Under the pieces are notes generated by a model that saw only the letters and a list, made by a program, of their open reading frames with translations, was not told the DNA's origin and searched no databases. 8,923 nucleotides of DNA from Gemmatimonadota bacterium (GTDB taxonomy: Bacteria; Gemmatimonadota; Gemmatimonadetes; Palauibacterales; Palauibacteraceae), in contig JAENXO010000082.1 of assembly GCA_016649455.1 (NCBI GenBank), forward strand, positions 1 through 8,923, written 5' to 3'. Of the stretch, positions 1-5,271 are shown piece after piece. The position numbers and the translations under genes were made by a program. Position 1 is the stretch's first letter, and every line of letters begins with the position of its first letter.

Positions 1-57
1 GCCGCTCTGACGCCCGAAAACGAGCGCTGGCTGCAGGAAGCATTACGCGATAGCTGA
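1..57 (+). CDS. C-terminal end of an unidentified protein (partial)
   Basis: The first 18 codons read in frame from base 1 and end at a TGA at 55-57, giving a tail that includes PENERWLQEALRDS. The composition (acidic and amphipathic, with a W-L-x-x-A-L helix-like end) is plausible for a real C-terminus, and it lies on the same strand as the sigma factor 137 nt downstream. The piece is too short to assign a family. The frame could be a chance opening, since the upstream part lies outside the window. Confidence 0.4.
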   Translation, partial: AALTPENERWLQEALRDS

Positions 58-89
58 CCCGGTCTGAAAGAAGGAACCCGACCGGGTTC
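57..89 (+). other. Two mutually exclusive hairpins in the leader before the sigma gene
   Basis: ACCCGGTC at 57-64 is the exact reverse complement of GACCGGGT at 80-87 (8 bp, 15-nt loop). GAACCC at 74-79 is the exact reverse complement of GGGTTC at 84-89 (6 bp, GACC tetraloop). The two share bases 80-87, so only one can form at a time. The first begins at the last base of the upstream stop codon. No T-run follows (TCTCTCGG), so an intrinsic terminator is not clearly supported. It may act as a weak terminator or RNA processing site for the upstream gene, or be chance in GC-rich DNA. Confidence 0.35.
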
Positions 90-109
90 TCTCGGTATCA
101 TGTCGGTTT

Positions 110-117
110 GGAGGTGA
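110..117 (+). promoter_or_regulatory. Perfect Shine-Dalgarno sequence without an adjacent normal start
   Basis: GGAGGTGA matches the 3' end of 16S rRNA over eight bases. No ATG, GTG or TTG lies at a normal distance downstream. The nearest in-frame triplets are an ATT at 120 (2 nt away) and an ATG at 141 (23 nt away). The sigma reading frame is open through this stretch from a TTG at 108, so an extended sigma N-terminus is formally possible. The encoded residues (rich in R, S, G and P) do not look like a sigma domain. The site may be a ribosome standby site or a relic of an older start. Confidence 0.35.
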
Positions 118-185
118 GGATTCGAGCGCCGGCGACCCGGATGGGTCGTGGATCGCCGCTCTCTTCGTCTCGTCTGAACAGCGAC

Positions 186-191
186 GGGAGG
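186..191 (+). promoter_or_regulatory. Ribosome binding site that selects the ATG at 195
   Basis: GGGAGG ends 3 nt before the ATG at 195. The spacing is short but acceptable. It supports the 287-aa product that begins MFFDARALDSFDQYL, which is where similarity to region 1.2 of sigma-70 proteins starts. Confidence 0.5.
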
Positions 192-194
192 AAC

Positions 195-1058
195 ATGTTC
201 TTCGACGCACGTGCTCTTGATTCATTTGACCAGTATCTCCAGGACGTTGAGCGGTATCCTCTCATCGAGAACCCGGAGAAGGAACGCGAAATCGCCCGGC
301 GCGCACGCGCCGGTGACCGCGAGGCAGCCGAACGACTGGTAACGGCGAACCTCAGGTTCGTCATTTCGTACGTAAAGAAGTACCAGGGCCGGGGCCTGAA
401 TCTCGCCGAGCTCGTCTGTATCGGAAATGAAGGACTGCTCAAGGCGGTCAAGAAGTTCGATCCGGACAAAGGGGTGAAATTCATCTCCTACGCCGTGTGG
501 TGGATCCGGCAGACGGTGCTCCAGGCGTTGGCAGAGCAGACCCGCTCGGTCCGGATTCCGTTGAATCAGAATTCCAACCTGGTGAAGCTGTCGCGCACCG
601 AGACGGCCCTGACGCAGAAGTACGGGCGCACGCCGACGGATCGCGAGATCGCGGAGGAAATGAAGGAGCCGGTCGAGACGGTGCGCGCCCTGCGGCGCGT
701 CGCTTCCGCCGAGCTCAGTCTCGACGCTCCGCTGGACAAGTCGGATCGGGACAGCGCTTCGTTTGGAGAGCGGTTCTCGGGCGCGGATGAGACGGACATC
801 GAGCAGGATGTCGAGGCACAGGCCCGACGGGAATTCCTGGAGAAGATGTTCGAAAAATACCTCACGGAACGCGAGCGGAAGATCCTCGTCCTGTACTACG
901 GGCTGGATGACGGCGAGGAGATGACGCTGGAACAGATCGGCGAGCTTCTCGGCGTCACGCGGGAACGGATCCGCCAGATTCGAAACCGAGCGTTCGACAA
1001 ACTCCGCGGCTCGATGCACGGGGACGCACTGGAAGGATTCTGGCGGGCCAGCGCCTGA
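195..1058 (+). CDS. RNA polymerase sigma factor, RpoD/SigA type (short form)
   Basis: This is a sigma-70 family factor of 287 residues that directs RNA polymerase to promoters. Region 1.2 is seen at residues 10-40 (SFDQYLQDVERYPLI). Region 2 spans about 45-120: the core-binding segment ends in EGLLKAVKKFDPDKGVKF, and the -10 recognition helix is YAVWWIRQ at 99-106. Region 3 spans about 125-195, starting after IPLNQ. Region 4 spans about 211-272, with the -35 helix-turn-helix TLEQIGELLGVTRERIRQI at 244-262. Region 1.1 and the large non-conserved insert of proteobacterial RpoD are absent. The RIPLNQ sequence, rather than RIPVH, and the size recall the short primary-type sigma factors known from Bacteroidetes-like and Gemmatimonadetes-like lineages. 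The ATG at 195 is chosen because it has a nearby GGGAGG and starts at region 1.2; a TTG at 108 would add 29 unlikely residues. The gene stands alone on the + strand and converges on vkor. Whether it is the housekeeping sigma or one of several paralogues cannot be told from the window, so no symbol is given. Confidence 0.93.
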   Translation: MFFDARALDSFDQYLQDVERYPLIENPEKEREIARRARAGDREAAERLVTANLRFVISYVKKYQGRGLNLAELVCIGNEGLLKAVKKFDPDKGVKFISYAVWWIRQTVLQALAEQTRSVRIPLNQNSNLVKLSRTETALTQKYGRTPTDREIAEEMKEPVETVRALRRVASAELSLDAPLDKSDRDSASFGERFSGADETDIEQDVEAQARREFLEKMFEKYLTERERKILVLYYGLDDGEEMTLEQIGELLGVTRERIRQIRNRAFDKLRGSMHGDALEGFWRASA

Positions 1059-1092
1059 CGATTACCACCCGGCCGGCTGGTCACGAAATGCC

Positions 1093-1128
1093 GAAGGGGC
1101 GGCGGATCTCTCGATCCGCCGCCCCTTC
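1093..1128. terminator. Bidirectional hairpin between convergent genes
   Basis: GAAGGGGCGGCGGAT at 1093-1107 and ATCCGCCGCCCCTTC at 1114-1128 are perfect complements. With C1108-G1113 the stem reaches 16 bp around a TCTC loop. It lies 34 nt after the sigma stop and 29 nt before the vkor stop, the usual place for a shared terminator. There is no long T-run on either side: ATGCATC follows on the + strand and GGCATTTCG on the - strand. It therefore acts either as a hairpin-dominated terminator or as a 3'-end stabiliser. Confidence 0.75.
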
Positions 1129-1157
1129 ATGCATCTCCGAGCCGGGTGTACGTACCT

Positions 1158-1604
1158 TCAGGCCGAGACCTGTTTGTCCCGCCCACCCAGGGCTCGCCAC
1201 GGCGCAACCAGCAGAAATATGCCGACCGCCAGGATCGCGCTCACGACGCACCACATGCAGACCGCGTGCAGCACGAACAACTCGATCGCCGTGAGGTAGA
1301 TCGAGAAGCCGAGACCGCCGAGCGCCGCCAGCGCCAGGAGCCGGCCGGGCAGGCTCGTCTCTTCACGTCCCGCCTGCTGCACGAGTGCCAGCATGAACAC
1401 CGCGCCGTAAAACGCGACTCCCCACGCCGGGACCGAGATCCCCAGGAATTTCGCGTATTTTGATGCCTGGACGGCCTCGCAGGAACCCGCTCCACACGCC
1501 AGCACCCCATAGAATCCCATGTGGTACAGCAGCAGGTAGACGGACACGAACAGGCCCACCAGCGCGAGAAGCGATACGCCCCGGTACCGGGCGGCGGCGC
1601 TCAC
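1158..1604 (-). CDS. VKOR family (vitamin K epoxide reductase-like) disulfide-generating membrane protein
   Basis: This 148-aa membrane protein belongs to the VKOR family, which replaces DsbB in many bacteria. It reoxidises a DsbA-like partner and passes electrons to a quinone in the cytoplasmic membrane. Visible features are four hydrophobic segments (about 10-32, 58-76, 87-112, 115-134), a loop cysteine pair C37 and C42 (ACGAGSC), the conserved serine S57 before a proline (GISVPAWG), and the quinone-side active site C116-M-W-C119. These are the four cysteines and the serine expected of the family, so it looks catalytically complete. It has no fused thioredoxin domain, unlike some cyanobacterial and actinobacterial homologues; the partner is encoded separately next door. 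The start is a GTG whose last bases overlap the TGA of the dsbA-like gene (GTGA), indicating translational coupling. Confidence 0.92.
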   Translation of the reverse strand: MSAAARYRGVSLLALVGLFVSVYLLLYHMGFYGVLACGAGSCEAVQASKYAKFLGISVPAWGVAFYGAVFMLALVQQAGREETSLPGRLLALAALGGLGFSIYLTAIELFVLHAVCMWCVVSAILAVGIFLLVAPWRALGGRDKQVSA

Positions 1605-2323
1605 TCGCCGGCAGGCGCTGCGGCCGCGGCCGCGGCCTCCTGCTGGATGACCTGCTCCAGGCCCTGGTACGAATAGAACTGGTTCGTCCGGGGCACGGCC
1701 TGTCCGTTGATGAAGACCGTCGGCGTGCCGGTCACGCCGAGATCCACTCCGAACTGCTTCGCCGAGAGAATGCGTCTCGTGTTCTCGCGCTTGTCGAGGC
1801 AGCTCTTGAAGTCACCCGTGTCCAGCCCGATGTCCTTCGCCAGATCTACGAATGCGCGGGTCGGGTTCGTTTCGGTCGCCCAGCTTTCGACCCGGGCGAA
1901 GATCATGTCGTGCATCTCCCAGTACTTCCCCTGCTCCTCCGCGCAGAGCGAGGCGACGGTAGCCGGGAATGACCCGTCTCCGAGCGGAAATTCAAAGGAC
2001 ACCCAGCGCAAGGGACCGCCGGGAACCGCGTAGTTCCGGCGCAGGAGCTTGCCGACCATGGAGTTGAATTCCCGGCAGTGCGGACACAGGTAATCCGAGA
2101 AATCGTAGATCGTCACTACCGCGTCGTCGGGTCCGATCGAGGTTCCCGAATTCGGGTCCGCTACAATACCTGCTGTCTGGGCGACAGCGAGCGGGGGAAG
2201 CTCGTCGGCTTCTCCTCCGGACCTGCCGGCAGTGAAAAGCCACCCGACGCCGACCAGGATTACGACCCCGAGCGTCACGTAGAACCACTTGCTCCCGCCA
2301 CCCTGATTCTGCTGTCTTGCCAC
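1601..2323 (-). CDS. DsbA family thiol:disulfide oxidoreductase, membrane-anchored
   Basis: This thioredoxin-fold protein of 240 aa is predicted to introduce disulfide bonds into exported proteins. An N-terminal membrane anchor (about 13-30, WFYVTLGVVILVGVGWLF) is followed by a linker of about 35 residues. The DsbA-type domain then begins at about 65, with active site C80-P-H-C83 (FSDYLCPHCREF) and the cis-proline loop GTPTVFING near its end. Two further cysteines (in SLCAEEQ and KSCLDKRE) lie in the helical insert, as in many DsbA_2/DSBA oxidoreductases. The tail is a run of seven alanines encoded by repeated GGCCGC. I place the start at a GTG (2321-2323) because GAGGAG lies 6 nt upstream; a GTG one codon earlier or a TTG at 2341 are alternatives. 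The stop overlaps the GTG start of vkor by four bases, making a DsbA-VKOR redox pair. Confidence 0.9.
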   Translation of the reverse strand: MARQQNQGGGSKWFYVTLGVVILVGVGWLFTAGRSGGEADELPPLAVAQTAGIVADPNSGTSIGPDDAVVTIYDFSDYLCPHCREFNSMVGKLLRRNYAVPGGPLRWVSFEFPLGDGSFPATVASLCAEEQGKYWEMHDMIFARVESWATETNPTRAFVDLAKDIGLDTGDFKSCLDKRENTRRILSAKQFGVDLGVTGTPTVFINGQAVPRTNQFYSYQGLEQVIQQEAAAAAAAPAGE

Positions 2324-2433
2324 CACACACTCCTCGGTCAATCGAAGTCAAACGCCATCCTTCATCGCCCGGTCCACGAACCGGCCGGCCGATAAGATAC
2401 GATCCGGGCTGTTTTCCGCGAGTACGCCTCGGC
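2324..2433 (-). other. 110-nt gap between the tail-anchored protein gene and dsbA-vkor
   Basis: This is the only sizeable gap in the - strand cluster and the natural place for a separate dsbA-vkor promoter. It contains a 10-bp palindrome CGGCCGGCCG at 2382-2391 and a short hairpin CCGGT/ACCGG (2369-2373 with 2380-2384). A TATCTT in the - strand could be a weak -10 element, but I find no TTGACA-like hexamer at the right distance. The GAGGAG ribosome binding site for dsbA lies at 2330-2335. Promoter function is inferred only from spacing. Confidence 0.35.
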
Positions 2434-3837
2434 TCACGTCACCAGCAATGCGATGATCGCTGCCGCCACGATCAGGGTGACGAAGCCGATTCCGGCGAGT
2501 CTGACCCACTCGGGCAGCCCGTCCGATTGCACCTCCGTCACTCTCGAAAGCCTGGGAAGCAGGGTCGTCGACCAGCGCTGCTCGATCTCTTCCACCAGCT
2601 CCCGCCATGCTCCTTCGTAACCACTGTCGAGACGGCCGAGCGTCGCGCGCCAGTCTTCCGCGGCCTCCCTGACCTCGACATCGTCCTCGCCCGGCGGGCC
2701 CGCCTCGAATTCCTCGAGCCGGGCAAGCAGCTTCTCCTGCTGCTCCTCGAGCCCTTCGAACCGGACCCAGAGCCGTTCGAACGGAGCTCTCATGCGCTCC
2801 ACGACCGCGTCGCGCTCCGACGGATCGATCCGGAATTCCCGATCGGCCCGGCTGGTGCCGGCCTTCATCGACAGCAGCCTGTCGACCTGTTCGTCGTACA
2901 CGGCCAGCGTCCGGTCGGTCGCATTCGCCACGGCAGCCCGCGTGTCCTCCTGCAGCCCTACCGCATCCATCGCGATCACGGCGCGACGCAGGCTGACGGC
3001 ACCGCCCGCGGCGGATTTGCGCAGCAGCAGCGGTCCGAGGGCGATCTCCCCGAGCTCCTGGAAGTGAAGCTCGAAGAAATCGGCCGGGAGCAGGGCTCGC
3101 GACTGGAGTTCTCCCGGCACGTTGGCGGCAGCTCGCTCGGCGACCGCCTGAAGCGAGCCAGCCGCAAGCGAAAACTCGGGGAGTTCGGCGGCATGCGGCG
3201 CGGTTACTTCCTTGCGGGCGAACAGCTCCAGGGGCGGCGGTTCTTCGGCGGGGCTCGGCCGTTCCTTGCGGGCCGTCCTCGCCAGGGAGATCACCTCCTC
3301 CGGCAGCAGGTAGCGGAGGTTCACATGCGTGTCGTCCCCGCGCATGAGGATGAGCGCATCCCCGCCGGGCTCGTTGGGTTTCGCGAGCTGCCGCTTCACG
3401 CGCTCGATCGGCCAGACGAGAGACCACTGTTCCCGTCCCGAGATCAGATACAGAGCGCGGCGCGTGGCGGCCACCACGAACAGACCGTTCAGCCGGCGGC
3501 CGTCCAGTCGACCGCTCGCGGCACACGCGGCAGTGAACAGCACGACCTCGTGGCCGAGCTGACGCACAAGGCGCCGGCGCACCTCGGTGAGATCGACCGC
3601 CTGCCCGACCCAGGCGTCGAGCCGATCGAGGGCATCGCCCCCCCCTTTGATCACCACTGCACCTGACGTCCCGAACAGCAGGATCATCCCTGAGCGTCGC
3701 GACACGAAGAACACCTCCGCCCAGCGGAAGAACAGGTCTCCGCAGTGCAGGCCGTCGACGGTCGGCGCAACGCGAGCGCCGCGCTGGACGCCGCGTCCCT
3801 CGGCGAACACATCCAGGGTCAAGGCGTCGTCAATCAT
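2434..3837 (-). CDS. Unrecognised tail-anchored membrane protein, possibly with PH-like N-terminal domains
   Basis: I do not recognise this 467-aa protein. Residues 1-60 and 100-180 show alternating beta-type segments (FFRWAEVFFVSRRSGMILLF; GLFVVAATRRALYLIS; WSLVWPIERVKRQL; ALILMRGDDTHVNLRYL) that resemble pleckstrin-homology or GRAM-like small beta domains; this is inference from pattern. A proline-rich linker (about 187-200) follows. Residues from about 210 to 440 are mainly helical, with a likely coiled coil (ERLWVRFEGLEEQQEKLLAR) and another acidic helical stretch. The C-terminus is one transmembrane helix (about 444-467, RLAGIGFVTLIVAAAIIALL) with no soluble tail and no signal peptide, so the bulk is predicted to be cytoplasmic and anchored at its end. 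The ATG at 3835-3837 overlaps the HAD stop as ATGA; a longer start at 3975 would add Arg/Gly-rich shadow sequence. Codon usage looks like its neighbours. Confidence 0.8.
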   Translation of the reverse strand: MIDDALTLDVFAEGRGVQRGARVAPTVDGLHCGDLFFRWAEVFFVSRRSGMILLFGTSGAVVIKGGGDALDRLDAWVGQAVDLTEVRRRLVRQLGHEVVLFTAACAASGRLDGRRLNGLFVVAATRRALYLISGREQWSLVWPIERVKRQLAKPNEPGGDALILMRGDDTHVNLRYLLPEEVISLARTARKERPSPAEEPPPLELFARKEVTAPHAAELPEFSLAAGSLQAVAERAAANVPGELQSRALLPADFFELHFQELGEIALGPLLLRKSAAGGAVSLRRAVIAMDAVGLQEDTRAAVANATDRTLAVYDEQVDRLLSMKAGTSRADREFRIDPSERDAVVERMRAPFERLWVRFEGLEEQQEKLLARLEEFEAGPPGEDDVEVREAAEDWRATLGRLDSGYEGAWRELVEEIEQRWSTTLLPRLSRVTEVQSDGLPEWVRLAGIGFVTLIVAAAIIALLVT

Positions 3838-4526
3838 TCGGCCAGAATCCGCACGATTTCTTCCGTATCCGAGAGATCTTCCACCACTGCGTCCGGTCTG
3901 TGGGATCGGAGCTCGGCGGGTTCGTGCCGGCCGGTCGCCACCGCCAGCACGCGCGCGCCGCTCGCCCGGGCGCACTTGATGTCTTCCGGCGTGTCGCCGA
4001 TTACGACGGCTTCCACGACCCGGAACCGCTCACCGAAACGCTCCGACGCTCGAGCCACCGCGAGAGGCGGCAGATCTGCCCGGCGACCGGAGTCGGACCC
4101 GAATGCGCCGAATTCGAACACCTCGGAGATGCCCGCAGCTCGGAGCTTGCGCCGCGCACCTTCCTCCATGTTCCCCGTCACGAGCCCGATCACGAATCGC
4201 TCGTCCGCGATCAACCTGTCCAGCAGCGGTCGGACACCGGCGAAGACTGACACCTGGCCGTCACGGTCCGCGAGCTCCTGGTCGAGGTGTCTGTAGTAGG
4301 CCGGCCAGAGAGTGGGAAACCTCGCTTCGATCCACGGATTCGTCTTGCCGCGCGCACGCAGCAGGTCTCGTACGATCGATGGGTCCGTCCGCCCGTGAAA
4401 ATCGAATCCTTCGATCGGACCGGTCTCTCCGTACACCTGGATCATCGCCCGGGTCAGGGCTGCCCGCCCGGCCCCGAGTGTGTCGACGAGGGTCCCGTCG
4501 ATGTCGAACAGGAGCGCCCGCGCCAC
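3834..4526 (-). CDS. HAD superfamily hydrolase, phosphoglycolate phosphatase-like (family IA)
   Basis: This is a predicted cytoplasmic phosphatase of 230 aa. Motif I is LFDIDGTLVDT at 6-16, with nucleophile D8 and acid/base D10. A helical cap domain follows at about 17-90 (containing GRTDPSI). Motif II is the threonine in LVTGN at 115-119. Motif IV is VVIGDTPEDIKCA at 174-186, with metal ligands D178 and D182. In the motif III region the sequence is SDSGRRADLPP, so arginines stand where a Lys-Pro pair is more usual; K127 is another basic candidate. The substrate is unknown; phosphoglycolate or another small phosphate ester is the family default. The GTG start at 4524-4526 is chosen because AAGGAG lies 9 nt upstream and the GTG follows the previous stop by one base (TGACGTG). 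Its own stop overlaps the next gene as ATGA. Confidence 0.85.
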   Translation of the reverse strand: MARALLFDIDGTLVDTLGAGRAALTRAMIQVYGETGPIEGFDFHGRTDPSIVRDLLRARGKTNPWIEARFPTLWPAYYRHLDQELADRDGQVSVFAGVRPLLDRLIADERFVIGLVTGNMEEGARRKLRAAGISEVFEFGAFGSDSGRRADLPPLAVARASERFGERFRVVEAVVIGDTPEDIKCARASGARVLAVATGRHEPAELRSHRPDAVVEDLSDTEEIVRILAE

Positions 4527-4527
4527 G

Positions 4528-5271
4528 TCAGTCCGCTCCTTCCGCAGACCGATTCCGGACCTCGGCCGCAAATCGCTCGAACAACCGGAGATTCGTTCCG
4601 GAAGAGTCCTCGAGTTTGCGCTCCGGATGCCATTGAACGCCGACCGTCCACGCAGCACCTGGTGCCCGATGCTCGACGGCCTCGATCAATCCGTCGGGTG
4701 CCCAGGCTACGGCGGTCAGCCCATCCGCGAGTGTCTCGATCCCCTGGTGATGAGCCGAGTTCTGCACGAAGTCGTCAGCTGGAAACACTCCGGACAGCAG
4801 TTCCTCCTCACTCGAGCGGATCGAGTGGATCTGTCCGGCGAACTCCCGGAACCTGTCATGATCGATCGTCGTGCCCATCCGGGTCTCGAGATCCTGATAC
4901 AGGGTGCCCCCGAGGGCCACGTTCAGCAGCTGCAAGCCCCGACAGATCGCGAGAACCGGGAGCCGGCGTTCCAGAGCCCGCTGCAGGAGAGCGAACTCCA
5001 TGGCATCCCGCACCGGAGATACCGTCCGGGCGCCGTCCGGCGCGGCTCCGTAGCGCGCCGGGTCGACATCTTCTCCCCCGGACAGGACGAGACCCGACGA
5101 CAGATCGAACAGTCGGTCGCGAACCCCGGGATCGTCCAGCGGCGACAGAACGAGCGGCAGCAGACCTGTCGCACCGAGAGCCCGCAGGTATCCGACCTCG
5201 ACCATGACGCGGGGCATCCCGATATCGCTGTCGCGCACGGGCATGGTGAGAGCGACGAACGGTTCGGTCAT
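4528..5271 (-). CDS. Gamma-glutamyl-gamma-aminobutyrate hydrolase family protein (peptidase C26, class I glutamine amidotransferase fold)
   Basis: This cytosolic hydrolase has 247 aa, the usual length of the family. It contains the PuuD/C26 signatures: SGGEDVDPARY at 64-74, the nucleophile elbow ICRGLQLLN at 109-117 with C110, a substrate-side NSAHHQ at 171-176, and QWHPE at 213-217 supplying H215 and E217 of the triad. Known family members cleave gamma-glutamyl amides such as gamma-glutamyl-GABA in putrescine breakdown. No other putrescine-pathway genes are in the window, so the true substrate is open. The ATG at 5269-5271 overlaps the stop of the PLP enzyme gene by ATGA, with a GGGGAG just upstream. 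It ends one base before the HAD start, indicating one coupled transcript. Confidence 0.9.
   Translation of the reverse strand: MTEPFVALTMPVRDSDIGMPRVMVEVGYLRALGATGLLPLVLSPLDDPGVRDRLFDLSSGLVLSGGEDVDPARYGAAPDGARTVSPVRDAMEFALLQRALERRLPVLAICRGLQLLNVALGGTLYQDLETRMGTTIDHDRFREFAGQIHSIRSSEEELLSGVFPADDFVQNSAHHQGIETLADGLTAVAWAPDGLIEAVEHRAPGAAWTVGVQWHPERKLEDSSGTNLRLFERFAAEVRNRSAEGAD

Noticed and set aside
108..194. TTG-initiated extension of the sigma factor
   Set aside because: The added 29 residues do not resemble region 1.1, and the ATG at 195 has its own GGGAGG. The perfect Shine-Dalgarno at 110-117 lies downstream of this TTG and so cannot serve it.
222..1019. 265-codon open frame on the - strand inside the sigma gene
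   Set aside because: It is antisense to conserved sigma regions 1.2 to 4 and has no recognisable domain.
1613..1637. GGCCGC tandem repeat at the dsbA 3' end
   Set aside because: It is only about three units and encodes the poly-alanine tail. It is best explained as low-complexity coding sequence rather than a functional repeat.
2392..2400. TATCTT-like -10 element for a dsbA promoter
   Set aside because: No -35-like hexamer is found 16-18 nt upstream on the - strand, so I do not call a promoter.
2348..3526. 392-codon open frame on the - strand overlapping the tail-anchored gene
   Set aside because: It is the -1 shadow frame, with Arg/Gly/Ala-rich low-complexity content and no ribosome binding site. 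It is kept only as part of the G-tract observation.
2317..3666. Long open frame on the + strand (449 codons) opposite the tail-anchored gene
   Set aside because: It is antisense to a gene with coherent domains and a transmembrane end. Its composition is Arg/Pro/His-rich shadow sequence, and the frame runs across the intergenic gap and into the dsbA start region.
3838..3975. Upstream start for the tail-anchored protein
   Set aside because: The 46 extra residues are Arg/Gly-rich and overlap the 3' end of the HAD gene. The ATG in ATGA at 3837 is the more natural coupled start.
4527..4658. Upstream start for the HAD protein
   Set aside because: It would overlap the C26 hydrolase gene by about 130 nt. 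The HAD motif I begins eight residues into the GTG-started version, which has a good AAGGAG.
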